From Streptomyces viridiviolaceus (GTDB lineage Bacteria > Actinomycetota > Actinomycetes > Streptomycetales > Streptomycetaceae): 64,000 bases of DNA. The notes below the pieces were generated by a model. That model was given only the letters and a program-made list of their open reading frames with translations. It ran no database searches and was not told where the DNA came from. A program made the position numbers and the translations under genes. The DNA lies in contig NZ_BMWA01000008.1 in assembly GCF_014650995.1 (NCBI RefSeq), positions 186,001-250,000 on the forward strand, given 5' to 3'. This document shows positions 1 to 8,053 of this stretch, one piece after another; positions within the stretch are counted from its first letter, which is position 1; every line of letters starts with the position of its first letter.

Positions 1-3000
1 CGGCGATCGCGGCACCGTCCGGGGAGCTGATGCGGACCTCGGTGGGCCGCGTGGACAGCCCGCCCGCGGCGGCCAGCACCAGTTCGTCCACCGGCACCTT
101 GCCCTCCCAGCGCAGATGGACGGTCGGCCGGTCGCCCGCGATCCACGCCGTCGTCAGGTCGCCGTCGGTGAGGTTGCGCGCCGCCAGGCCCGCGCCCAGG
201 CGGGCCGTGGAGTCGGCGGTGGCGGTGATCCGGCTCCGCTGCCCGGGGGCGACCTCGTACAGCAGCCGGTCGAGTTCCGCGCCCGGCACCGGCACCGCGC
301 TCGCCCGTACCTCGAACGTGCCGCTCGCGGCCGTGCCGAAGCGGCGGTGCAGGCCCGCCTCGGTGCCGGTCGGGGACAGGCCGGTCGGGTCGGCCGCGCG
401 GTGCAGGGAGACGATCTCGGCGGCGGCGTCGGAGCCGGCCGCGTCGGTGGGCAGCCGCAGCAGACGGGTGACCTGGACGTCCGGCAGGTCGACCTCCGCG
501 AAGCCCGCGCCGGTCAAGTGGGCGTCGCGGGCGGTGGAGTCGACGATCGTCAGCTTCATCCAGTCCGTCGCCCCCTCGGGCGCCCGCACGGTCTGGGTCG
601 TGCCGTTCGCCCGCAGGAAGCTGGTCGCCTCGCCCCGCTCGGTCTCCACCCGCACCCGGGTCGCCGCCGCCCGCACCCCGTCCTGCGGCAGCGGCGTCAC
701 CGCGAACGAGCCCGGCATGTCGTACGACCTGCTGAAGCCGATGCGCAGCCACTGCCCGTCAGGCGAGCCGGGCGCGCCCTCCGTCCAGGCGGTGTCCGGG
801 TCGCCGTCGAAGGCGTTCACCGGGTCGTACTGCGGCAGGTGGAACAGCCAGTTGCCGTAGGAGGAGGCGGTGACCGAGCGGGCACCGCGCAGCTCGGCGA
901 CCGTCTGGTGGGCCAGGCCCTCGGACGGCAGGATCTGGTGCGGTTCCTCGCCCGGGTTCTGCACGGCGTCCGGCGCGTTGCGTTCGTCACGGGTGTACGT
1001 GTACGAGGTGTTGGCGTTGACCAGCCCGAACCGGGTGTCCGCCCGGCGCAGCCCGTCGCCCGTCACCTGCAGCTGCGGGGTGCCGAGGCCCGGGTGGCGG
1101 TCGCCGGTCAGCACGGTGGGCCGGCCGCGCAGCTCGGTCGCCTGCGGCAGCAGCGCCTCCGGACCGCCGGAGACCACGGCGGTGGCGGCGACCGGCGAGA
1201 GGCGGGCCGGTCCGGGCCGGGGCACGTCCTCGCTCGCCGGACGGTAGATCTCCACCGCCCGCTGCCGCGGATACAGGCCCTCGACCTGCAGCGGGGTGTC
1301 GTCCGCGATCACGCCGCCGGTCATCACCGGCCCGAGCCCCGTCACCCGCTCGTACCCGGACTGCTCCAGGGTCCGCTTCACCGTGGTCGTCGGCACGTGG
1401 CCGATCTGGTCGGGGTCGAGGTCGTTGCGCACGACGACGTAAAAGATTCCGGCGCGGCTCAGGTGGTCGGCGAGCCCCGGCACCTCGGCGCCGGTCGTCA
1501 GGGCCTGCTCGACGGCGTCCATCGCGCGCCGGTTGCCGGGGGTGCCGAACGGGACGTGGTCGCGCTGCGCCCAGCGGGAGCCGGCGACCACGTCGAGCGG
1601 CTGGTCGATGGGGGAGCCCCAGGTGTGGATGCCGTGCGCGGTCGCCGGTACGACGAGGGCGCGCGAGTCGGGGGAGTACTTCTCCAGCCAGTCCGCCGTG
1701 GCCTGCCAGTAGGCGGGGATCCGCTGGAACGAACCGGGGCTGAGGATCGAGCCGTTGAGGTACGGCCACAGCAGTCCGGGCAGGACCAGGACGGCCGCCG
1801 CGGGGGGAAGGAACCGGCGTCCGTCCGCCCGGCCGCGGACCCCGCGCGGCGCGGCGGCCGTGCCCACGAGGTGGGCCAGCCCCAGCACGAGCGCCAGTGC
1901 CAGTCCGGTCTGGAACTTGTAGATGTTCCGGAACGGCGACAGCGGGCCGTCCAGCCAGTCCTGCACCACCCCGTGGAACGGGGCACCGGACGCGCCGCCG
2001 TACCCGGCGAGCAGCACCGGCGCCGCCACCAGCACGGTCAGCACCAGCCAGCGCCGCTCCGGCATGTCCCGCCGGGCCAGCCCGGCCAGGCCCAGCCCGG
2101 CGGCCAGCGCCGAGCAGAGGATGACGGCGGCCGAGGACGCCACCGTCCACCCCGCCGGCAGCCATGCCTCGCCGAAGTGCAGATAAGCGACCCAGTTCCC
2201 GGCGCCGCGCAGCGCCTCCGTGGCCGACATGGTGGACGTGGTGGTCTCGGCGGTCTCGATGAAGGGCAGGAAGTTCTCCCCGTGGACGCCGAGCAGCAGC
2301 AGCGGGATCCACCACCACGCCGTCACCACGATCACCGCCGGCGCCCACCAGGCGATCAGCCTGCGCTGCCGGGGGCCCGGCGGCCGGGAGAGCAGGTACA
2401 GGCCGACCGGGAGCAGGGAGGCCAGCGTGGAGGCCGCGTTCACACCGCCCATGAACGGCACGAGCAGCGCCGAGCGCAGGGCCGCGACCCGGGCGGCGTA
2501 CCGCTCGTCCGTCAGCGGCAGCAGCACCCACGGCAGGAGGGCGCCGGGCAGGGCGGCGGCCGACGTGGAGCCGACCACGCCGGTGAACACCGGCCACAAC
2601 GCGTACGCCACGCCCGCGAGCAGCCGGGTCGCGCCGCTGCCGACGCGCAGCCGCTCGGTCAGCCGCAGCGCGCCCCAGAAGGCGACGGAGACGATCAGCG
2701 ACAGCCACAGCCGCTCGGTCAGCCACACCGGCAGGCGCACCAGGTCGCCCAGCCAGTGGAACGGCAGCATCGGCCACAGGTAGCCGACGTACTGGTCCTG
2801 GATCCCGCCGAACGAGCCCTGGTCGTGCCACAACTGGCCCAGGCCGGCCAGGAACCGGCCGGGGTCGACGGTCACGCCCAGCTTGGTGTCGAAGGTCTGC
2901 CGGCCCGGGTGCACCGCCAGGAACAGCACGAGCACCACGGCCCAGAACCCCAGCAGCCAGCGCCGCGAGCGCGGACCGTCCGGCGGGCCCGCGGTGTTCG

Positions 3001-3049
3001 CGGAGGTGGGGACGGCTGCCGGGGGAGGAGCCTGGACCGTGGTCGTCAT
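1..3049 (-). CDS. AftD-like alpha-(1->3)-arabinofuranosyltransferase (DUF3367), C-terminus off window
   Basis: Large polytopic glycosyltransferase of the GT-C type, similar to mycobacterial AftD, which adds alpha-1,3-arabinofuranose to cell-envelope glycans from a decaprenyl-phosphate donor. About 1016 codons are visible. The ATG at 3049 begins MTTTVQAPP, followed by a cytoplasmic tail, a first membrane segment (RRWLLGFWAVVLVLFLAV) and many further hydrophobic stretches. The part at the left edge looks extracytoplasmic, with two discoidin/F5-8C-like stretches (for example NAFDGDPDTAW and ARNLTDGDLTTAWIAGDR), as in the carbohydrate-binding modules of AftD. The reading frame is open to base 1, so the gene is cut by the window. 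The ATG overlaps the stop of the upstream methyltransferase by 4 bp (ATGA), implying translational coupling. Streptomyces has no mycobacterial arabinogalactan, so the true acceptor is unknown. The family call is firm; the linkage is inferred. Confidence 0.85.
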   Translation of the reverse strand, partial: MTTTVQAPPPAAVPTSANTAGPPDGPRSRRWLLGFWAVVLVLFLAVHPGRQTFDTKLGVTVDPGRFLAGLGQLWHDQGSFGGIQDQYVGYLWPMLPFHWLGDLVRLPVWLTERLWLSLIVSVAFWGALRLTERLRVGSGATRLLAGVAYALWPVFTGVVGSTSAAALPGALLPWVLLPLTDERYAARVAALRSALLVPFMGGVNAASTLASLLPVGLYLLSRPPGPRQRRLIAWWAPAVIVVTAWWWIPLLLLGVHGENFLPFIETAETTTSTMSATEALRGAGNWVAYLHFGEAWLPAGWTVASSAAVILCSALAAGLGLAGLARRDMPERRWLVLTVLVAAPVLLAGYGGASGAPFHGVVQDWLDGPLSPFRNIYKFQTGLALALVLGLAHLVGTAAAPRGVRGRADGRRFLPPAAAVLVLPGLLWPYLNGSILSPGSFQRIPAYWQATADWLEKYSPDSRALVVPATAHGIHTWGSPIDQPLDVVAGSRWAQRDHVPFGTPGNRRAMDAVEQALTTGAEVPGLADHLSRAGIFYVVVRNDLDPDQIGHVPTTTVKRTLEQSGYERVTGLGPVMTGGVIADDTPLQVEGLYPRQRAVEIYRPASEDVPRPGPARLSPVAATAVVSGGPEALLPQATELRGRPTVLTGDRHPGLGTPQLQVTGDGLRRADTRFGLVNANTSYTYTRDERNAPDAVQNPGEEPHQILPSEGLAHQTVAELRGARSVTASSYGNWLFHLPQYDPVNAFDGDPDTAWTEGAPGSPDGQWLRIGFSRSYDMPGSFAVTPLPQDGVRAAATRVRVETERGEATSFLRANGTTQTVRAPEGATDWMKLTIVDSTARDAHLTGAGFAEVDLPDVQVTRLLRLPTDAAGSDAAAEIVSLHRAADPTGLSPTGTEAGLHRRFGTAASGTFEVRASAVPVPGAELDRLLYEVAPGQRSRITATADSTARLGAGLAARNLTDGDLTTAWIAGDRPTVHLRWEGKVPVDELVLAAAGGLSTRPTEVRISSPDGAAIA

Positions 3050-3930
3050 GAAGGACACCGCCGGAGGATGAGGAGGAGGTTCCAGGTGGCCACCTCGCGC
3101 AGAACGGGCGCCCTGACGACGGCCTCGGCGAGGAACGGCCAGTAGCGGGAGCGCGCCGCGACCAGCGTGACGTCGTCACGGGCGCGCACCTGCCGCAGCG
3201 TGCTGCCGACATGGACCGGGAAGAGGTTCTCGCCGAGGGTGTGCTTGGCGGCCCGGCCGGTGCGGCGCCGGTAGCGGGCGCGGGCCCGCTCGGCGCCGAG
3301 GTAGTGCCACGGGGCCCACTCGTGCCCGCCCCACGGCGACAGCCAGTTGGTGAACGACACGTAGATCAGCCCGCCGGGCCGGGTCACCCGGGCCAGCTCG
3401 CTGAGGAAGGTCTGCGGGTCGGCCACGTGCTCCAGCACGTTGGAGGAGAACGCGACGTCCGCGACACCGTCGGGCAGCGGCAGCAGGTAGCCGTCCGCGA
3501 TCACCGTCCCCTCCGGCGGCTTCTCGCCCAGCTCCCGCACGTCCGGTTCGAACAGGTGGGCCTGGGCGCCGCGGCGCCGGAACTCGGCGGTGAAGTGCCC
3601 GCTGCCACCACCGACGTCGACCACCGTGCGGCCGGCGAGCGGACCGTCGTACGCCTCCAGCTGGTCGGCGGCATCGCGGGCGAGCAGCGAGTAGCACGTC
3701 TCCGGATCGTCCTGCTCGCGGAGGAAGGCGCGGAAGAGGGCGACGGAGCGCCGCAGGGAGGGGTCCTTGACGCGCAGGTGCCGAACGGCGCCCTCCGAGG
3801 GGCGCGGGGCTGATGCGTCCGCGGCTCCACCGCGCGGGCGCGACGAGCCGCGTCCGCCGCGCGGGCGCGACGAGCCGCACACAACCCGCAGTCGCGCGAC
3901 CACTTCACCGACCCGGCGCACAGGCGTCAC
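3046..3930 (-). CDS. Class I SAM-dependent methyltransferase
   Basis: A type-11 SAM methyltransferase of 294 residues. The SAM-binding motif I is VVDVGGGSGHF (about residues 105-115), followed by the acidic strand-2 end (LFEPDV) and the post-motif region FSSNVLEHVADP typical of Methyltransf_11. It sits between a GT4 glycosyltransferase and the AftD-like enzyme with GTGA and ATGA overlaps on either side, so it probably methylates a sugar or lipid-linked intermediate of the same glycan. The GTG at 3930 is favoured because it overlaps the upstream stop. The first roughly 50 residues are odd: low complexity, with two copies of GSSRPRGG that derive from a Streptomyces intergenic-type repeat (see repeat entry). 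The catalytic domain only starts near residue 50. A shorter protein from an internal start is possible, but no good start codon is visible there. Confidence 0.8.
   Translation of the reverse strand: MTPVRRVGEVVARLRVVCGSSRPRGGRGSSRPRGGAADASAPRPSEGAVRHLRVKDPSLRRSVALFRAFLREQDDPETCYSLLARDAADQLEAYDGPLAGRTVVDVGGGSGHFTAEFRRRGAQAHLFEPDVRELGEKPPEGTVIADGYLLPLPDGVADVAFSSNVLEHVADPQTFLSELARVTRPGGLIYVSFTNWLSPWGGHEWAPWHYLGAERARARYRRRTGRAAKHTLGENLFPVHVGSTLRQVRARDDVTLVAARSRYWPFLAEAVVRAPVLREVATWNLLLILRRCPS
3800..3905. repeat. Streptomyces intergenic-type repeat lying inside coding sequence, with 27-bp tandem duplication
   Basis: GC-rich element with the core gcggctcc-accgcgcgggcgcgacgagcc, resembling the short imperfect repeats often found between Streptomyces genes; similar copies lie at 41598-41661 and 50354-50412. 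Here a 22-bp unit is repeated exactly at 3830-3851 and 3857-3878 with a 27-bp period. That is nine codons, so the reading frame of the methyltransferase on the minus strand is kept. The duplication encodes the two GSSRPRGG copies. The family assignment rests on recall of similar repeats in other Streptomyces genomes and on the copies in this window. Confidence 0.6.
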
Positions 3931-5081
3931 GTCCCCCAGCCCCTCACCGCCTCCATGGCCACCGCCCGGAACTGCCGCACCGTTCCGTCCCAGCGGTAGC
4001 GCGCCGCACGGTCACGCGCGGCCTTCCCCATCAGCTCCCGCCGCCGCCCGGACAGGGCCAACGTGCACCAGGCGGCGGCGAACGACGACTCACCGGGCGC
4101 GAGGACGCCGGTGACGCCGTCGGCCACGGAGTCCCTGAGGCCGGGTACGTCGAAGGCGACCGTCGGCGTTCGGCGCACCGCCGCCTCGGTCACCACCAGG
4201 CCCCAGCCCTCCACCGCCGACGGATGCAGCAGCAGCCAGGCCGCGCACAGCAGACGGTGCTTCTCCGCCTCCGTGACATGGCCGGTGAACTCGACGCCGG
4301 GGCCGGCCAGCCGCTCCAGGCGCCCGCGCTCCGGGCCGTCGCCGACGATCAGCAGCCGGCCGCCGGTGACCGGGCGCACCCGCTCCCACAGCCGCAGCAG
4401 CAGGTCGATCCGCTTGTACTCGACGAGCCTGCCCACCGCCACGAACAGCGGCTCGGGGGAGCGGTCGGCGCACGGGCCGGGCTCGGCCACGCCGTTGTGC
4501 ACGACCCGGATGCGGGTCCGGGCCACGCCCATGGCGCGCAGCGCGTGCGCGGTGGACGGCGACACGGCGACCACCGGGCCGCGGTGGCGCACACCGGTCA
4601 GCGCCCAGTGCTCCAGTCTCCGGCCGATCCGCGCGGCCGGGGCCAGCGGCCCGCCGAACCGCATCCGCCACAGATCGGTGTGGACGTGGTTGACCAGGCA
4701 GAGGGTGGGGCCGCGGTGCCACAGCGGCGCCAGGTACGGCATGCCGTTGCAGACCTCGACCAGCAGGTCGGTCTCGCCGACCTGGCGGGCGAAGGCGGAG
4801 CGGGCACGCAGGAAGTGGCCGTAGGAGCCGCCCGCCGACACCACGCGGTAGTCGCGGAAGGAGGCGGGTCCGCCGCACAGCAGGGTGACCTGGTGGCCCA
4901 GCCGGGTCAGTCCGGCGGCGAGCCGGTCGACGAGCAGCTCCGAGCCGCCGGCGGACGGATTGCCCAGGTCGCGGTGGGCGAGGAAGGTGATCCGGCGCGG
5001 GTGTGGGGGGAGCGCCGGGAGGCGCTGCGGCGGTACGCCGGCGGACGCGGCACGCAGCGAGGACGGCACGTGCTGGGGCAT
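3927..5081 (-). CDS. GT4-family glycosyltransferase
   Basis: GT-B fold glycosyltransferase of 384 residues. The N-terminal domain has RRITFLAHRDLGNPSAGGSE, with a glycine-rich donor or acceptor loop. The C-terminal domain has VAVGRLVEYKRIDLLL, LLIVGDGPERGRLE and HPSAVEGWGLVVTEA, which includes the EX7E-type motif that binds the nucleotide-sugar in GT4 enzymes. There is no signal peptide, so it is cytosolic and probably acts on a lipid-linked or polysaccharide intermediate. I chose the ATG at 5081 because GGAG lies five bases upstream. An in-frame GTG at 5141 would add 20 residues with no obvious ribosome site. It is first in a coupled operon with the methyltransferase and the AftD-like transferase; sugar and acceptor cannot be read from sequence. 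Confidence 0.85.
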   Translation of the reverse strand: MPQHVPSSLRAASAGVPPQRLPALPPHPRRITFLAHRDLGNPSAGGSELLVDRLAAGLTRLGHQVTLLCGGPASFRDYRVVSAGGSYGHFLRARSAFARQVGETDLLVEVCNGMPYLAPLWHRGPTLCLVNHVHTDLWRMRFGGPLAPAARIGRRLEHWALTGVRHRGPVVAVSPSTAHALRAMGVARTRIRVVHNGVAEPGPCADRSPEPLFVAVGRLVEYKRIDLLLRLWERVRPVTGGRLLIVGDGPERGRLERLAGPGVEFTGHVTEAEKHRLLCAAWLLLHPSAVEGWGLVVTEAAVRRTPTVAFDVPGLRDSVADGVTGVLAPGESSFAAAWCTLALSGRRRELMGKAARDRAARYRWDGTVRQFRAVAMEAVRGWGT

Positions 5082-5306
5082 GGGTGCTCCAACTCGGGTG
5101 AACGTGTGAGGGGCGTGGGGAGTGAAGGAGACGCGCGACACGGGACCGGCCGGTCGGCGATGACGTGCTGTGGGGGGTCTGAGCGCTTCCTGGGAGGGGG
5201 ATGTGGGCAGGGTGTGCTCGGGTGGGTTGGACAGTTTTCGCCCAGCCGTTCGCCACGGCTACTCACGGACGTGACAATTTCCGGCTTTGTTGAAGCTGAC
5301 GGCACA

Positions 5307-6293
5307 TCATTTCGTGAGCGCGGTCCCGGGCGTATCGGGTGCGACGGGACGAACACGACGACTCCGCCCCCGTACCGCCGGAACGCCACCCGTCACCGCG
5401 AGGACGAATCCGGCCACAGCCGCACCGATCGGCAGCGTCTCGCCCACCAGGCGCAGCAGACCGCTGTCCCGCTTCGCCTGCCGCACCGCCTCCCGCTGTG
5501 TCGCGTCCGTGAAGGCGAGCTTCCGGCTGTCCAGCAGCACCGCCGCGTCCCGCTGACCGCCCGGCGCGCGCAGCGTCCGCCGCGGCCCGGTCTGCGCGTG
5601 AATCACCCGGCCGGTGCGCTGGTCGACGACGAGCTCGATGCCGTGGTTGGCGTACCACTCCTCGGCCGCCACCTGCGGGCGCCGCGGCTGGCCGACGATG
5701 CTGCCCGGCACCAGCCGGGTGCCGGTCCTCGCCGCCGGGACGGTGCCGGTGAAGCGGTACCCGGTGTAGCCCTGGACCTTCTCGGTGCCCCGGTAGTGGA
5801 GGACGACCGTGCCGCCGAGCGTGTTGTCCCACCAGCGGTAGGAGCGTTTCTGCACGTCGAAGGGGAACTTCAGGTACGCCTCGCCCTCGATGTACGGGTG
5901 CTCCTGGCAGCAGTGCACCGGCTCGGTGGTCGTGCGGTCCATGACCCAGCGGTGCGGGGTGAAGTCCAGGGCGTCGTGCGGGTCGGCGGCCGGCAGCGAG
6001 CCGTCGGTGTCGACCGTGGTCACCACGTCCCAGACGGCGTGCCCGCTGCGTTCGCTGTCCGCCACGTCGGCCCGCACCCGCTGGGTGACGGTGATCCGCC
6101 GGTCCGGGACGGTCTCGATCCGTTCGGTGTCGAAGACGCTGCCGGTGCCGGTGTAGACGGCGGTGGTGTCGACGTCGATCGGGTTGACCGCGGCACGCGG
6201 TGCCACGTACCAGGCGAGCATCGGCGCCAGGACCAGCAGGAACGTGCCGATACCCAGCAGGACGAGGGAAAAGGGCGAGGACGTACGGCGCAT
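5307..6293 (-). CDS. DUF3068 / PorA-family membrane protein
   Basis: A 328-residue protein with one N-terminal membrane segment (SLVLLGIGTFLLVLAPMLAWYV), a long extracytoplasmic region of about 250 residues, and a second membrane segment near the C-terminus (LPIGAAVAGFVLAVTGGV). This is the DUF3068 architecture that databases call porin PorA family. The name is misleading: nothing here looks like a beta-barrel porin, and no function is known. The ATG at 6293 (MRRTSSPFSL) directly precedes the membrane segment; a longer in-frame start at 6338 is less likely. It lies upstream of and in the same direction as the glycan operon, separated by about 225 bp without a gene, so an envelope role is plausible but unproven. 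Confidence 0.75.
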   Translation of the reverse strand: MRRTSSPFSLVLLGIGTFLLVLAPMLAWYVAPRAAVNPIDVDTTAVYTGTGSVFDTERIETVPDRRITVTQRVRADVADSERSGHAVWDVVTTVDTDGSLPAADPHDALDFTPHRWVMDRTTTEPVHCCQEHPYIEGEAYLKFPFDVQKRSYRWWDNTLGGTVVLHYRGTEKVQGYTGYRFTGTVPAARTGTRLVPGSIVGQPRRPQVAAEEWYANHGIELVVDQRTGRVIHAQTGPRRTLRAPGGQRDAAVLLDSRKLAFTDATQREAVRQAKRDSGLLRLVGETLPIGAAVAGFVLAVTGGVPAVRGRSRRVRPVAPDTPGTALTK

Positions 6294-6368
6294 CCGGGCG
6301 CTCCAGGGTGTGAGTCGGTACGACGTCCACCCGGGCATCCCCTATGGGCCGGGAACCGTAGGCGCCTC

Positions 6369-6383
6369 TTGACGCGGTGTCAA
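6369..6383. promoter_or_regulatory. TTGAC-N5-GTCAA inverted repeat between divergent genes
   Basis: A perfect 5-bp dyad (TTGAC gcggt GTCAA) in the 200-bp gap between the divergent DUF3068 gene and the small peptide/PucR unit. Position and symmetry suit a regulator site, but the arms are short and TTGAC also resembles a -35 box, so this is only suggestive. Confidence 0.3.
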
Positions 6384-6493
6384 TGTCCTGCCGACACTGG
6401 GCGCCGACGGGCAGGGGTGGTGCACCGGGTGGGACCGCACGGCCCTTCGGGCCGGCTGTCGGACACCTTCCTGACAGAGAGGCTGACCCTGCG

Positions 6494-6646
6494 ATGTCCA
6501 GACTGCTCGCCGCCGCGCTCACCGTCGCGCTCGCCGCGGCCCTCGCCGTGGGTGCGGCACGCGGTGTCGTCGCGCTGCTCCAGGCGACCCCCGACCAGCC
6601 CGGCACCCCACTGATCACCTACGAGCATGCGGGTCAGGGAGGCTGA
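6494..6646 (+). CDS. Small single-span membrane or secreted peptide (50 aa)
   Basis: A 50-residue peptide starting MSRLLAAALTVALAAALAVG, which is one hydrophobic segment, followed by a short polar tail ending EHAGQGG. The gene ends four bases before the PucR-type regulator, and its last codons contain the GGGAGG ribosome site of that gene, so the two are almost certainly co-transcribed. It may be a membrane partner or a leader-like peptide for the regulator. I do not recognise a family. The ATG at 6494 is the start nearest the hydrophobic stretch; longer in-frame starts upstream add a non-hydrophobic region. Confidence 0.55.
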   Translation: MSRLLAAALTVALAAALAVGAARGVVALLQATPDQPGTPLITYEHAGQGG

Positions 6647-6649
6647 CCG

Positions 6650-7909
6650 GTGCTTCCCGAGACCGCCCGACCCGGCGGCGCGCCCGCCCGCTCGGCCTGG
6701 AACGACGTCCCCCGCTTCCAGACCCGCCGGTTCACGGCGATGGCCATGGCCGAGGCACCCGAACTCGCCGAGGAGATCCTGCGCGAGATCCGGCGCGAGT
6801 ACCCCCACCTGCCCGTCGTCCTCGACGACTCCGGCGAGCCGATGGCCCTGATCGGCATCCGCCGCGCCATCGAGGTCTTCGTGCAGCACCTGGAGCACGC
6901 CCGGGACGCGTCGGGCCGCCCCACCGTGCCGCCCGGCGTCTTCCAGGCGTTCGGCCGCGGCGAGGGCCTGCACGGCCGCTCCCTGGACTCCCTCCAGGCG
7001 ATCTACCGCATGGGCGTACGCCTGGCCTGGCGCAGGCTCGCCGACATCGGCCAGCGCGTCGAGATACCGCCGCCGGCCATGTACGAGCTGGTCGACGCCG
7101 GCTACGAGTACCTGGACGGCCTGGTCGACCAGTCCGTGCGCGGCTACGCCGAGGCAGCCGCCCGTCAGGCCGGGGAACGCCTGCGGCTCCAGCGCCGGCT
7201 GATGGAGCTGCTGCTCGCCGAACGCCACGGCGACGAGGCGTCCGACGCGCTGGCCGAACGCGCCGCACGGATCGGCTGGCCACTGCCGGAGACGGTCGCG
7301 GTCGGCGTGCTGCTGCGCCCGGCGCGGGAGGCGGTGGCGCCCGCGGTGGGCCAGGAGGTGCTGCTCGACCTGGAGTGCGAGCAGCCGCGGATGGTGGTGC
7401 CCGATCCGGACGCCGCCGGCCGTCCCGAGCTGGTGCACCGCGCCCTGACCGGCTGGGCCGGGGCGATCGGCCCGCCCGTGCCGCTCACCGGGGCGGCGAA
7501 GTCGCTGCGCTGGGCGGAGGCCGCCGTGGGCCTGATGGAACGCGGGCTGCTGCCCGCCGGGGAGGTGCTGTACTGCACGGAGCACACCGAGGCGCTGGTG
7601 CTGCTCCAGCCCGAGGAGCTGATCGACGACCTGGCGCTGCGCGTGCTGGCCCCGCTGTCCCACTGCGGGCCGTCCCACGGGCGACGACTTGCGGAAACGT
7701 TACTGGCGTGGCTGGAGACCCGCGGCGGGGCGCCCGAGGTGGCCGCCCGGCTCGGGGTGCACCCGCAGACCGTCCGCTACCGCCTGCGCCAGATCCGTGA
7801 ACTGTGGGGCGACGAGATCGACGACCCGGACCGCCGCTTCGAGCTGGAGCTGGTCCTGCGGGCACGCCGGCTGCGGGGCATGCTGGGACAGACGCGGGAG
7901 GGGAGCTGA
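6650..7909 (+). CDS. PucR/CdaR-type transcriptional regulator with a TTA codon
   Basis: A 419-residue regulator with a long N-terminal helical sensor region, a middle GGDEF-like degenerate region and a C-terminal PucR helix-turn-helix (TLLAWLETRGGAPEVAARLG, then VHPQTVRYRLRQI). The same C-terminal pattern is seen in fasR at 45.5 kb. The start is GTG at 6650, with GGGAGG eight bases upstream inside the end of the preceding small gene. The leucine at about residue 351 is encoded by TTA (7700-7702), the rare codon read by the bldA tRNA in Streptomyces, so its translation should depend on development. The target genes are unknown; neighbours on both sides belong to different functions. Confidence 0.85.
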   Translation: MLPETARPGGAPARSAWNDVPRFQTRRFTAMAMAEAPELAEEILREIRREYPHLPVVLDDSGEPMALIGIRRAIEVFVQHLEHARDASGRPTVPPGVFQAFGRGEGLHGRSLDSLQAIYRMGVRLAWRRLADIGQRVEIPPPAMYELVDAGYEYLDGLVDQSVRGYAEAAARQAGERLRLQRRLMELLLAERHGDEASDALAERAARIGWPLPETVAVGVLLRPAREAVAPAVGQEVLLDLECEQPRMVVPDPDAAGRPELVHRALTGWAGAIGPPVPLTGAAKSLRWAEAAVGLMERGLLPAGEVLYCTEHTEALVLLQPEELIDDLALRVLAPLSHCGPSHGRRLAETLLAWLETRGGAPEVAARLGVHPQTVRYRLRQIRELWGDEIDDPDRRFELELVLRARRLRGMLGQTREGS

Positions 7910-7967
7910 GCCGTCCGCCGCCTGCCGCCCGCCCATTGCCCGGCCAAACACAGTATGAGTAGCCTGT

Positions 7968-8002
7968 GTTCGCCATTCCGATCGCCTGTTGATATCTCGA
8001 AC
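7968..8002. promoter_or_regulatory. Probable IclR operator upstream of the IclR gene (shared GTTCGA-type motif)
   Basis: 7989-8002 reads TTGATATCTCGAAC, whose reverse complement GTTCGAGATATCAA matches the motif found upstream of four other sugar units in this window (13155, 31178, 32157, 34444). A weaker copy, GTTCGCCATTCCG, is at 7968-7980. The sites lie 52-86 bp upstream of the IclR start, as expected for autoregulation. That the IclR protein binds here is inferred. Confidence 0.55.
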
Positions 8003-8053
8003 ACCGGATATTCTGACCGCAGGCGCCTGAGACAGCTAGGGAGGGGGCCGGAC

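Noticed and set aside
116..3145. Long rightward open frame (about 1000 codons) opposite the AftD-like gene
   Set aside because: Its translation is Arg/Gly/Ala-rich low-complexity with no domains. It is the antisense shadow of a high-GC gene; the leftward frame gives a clear protein with membrane spans.
3830..3878. Tandem repeats suggesting a CRISPR array
   Set aside because: Only two units with a 5-bp interval and no spacers. The unit belongs to an intergenic-type repeat.
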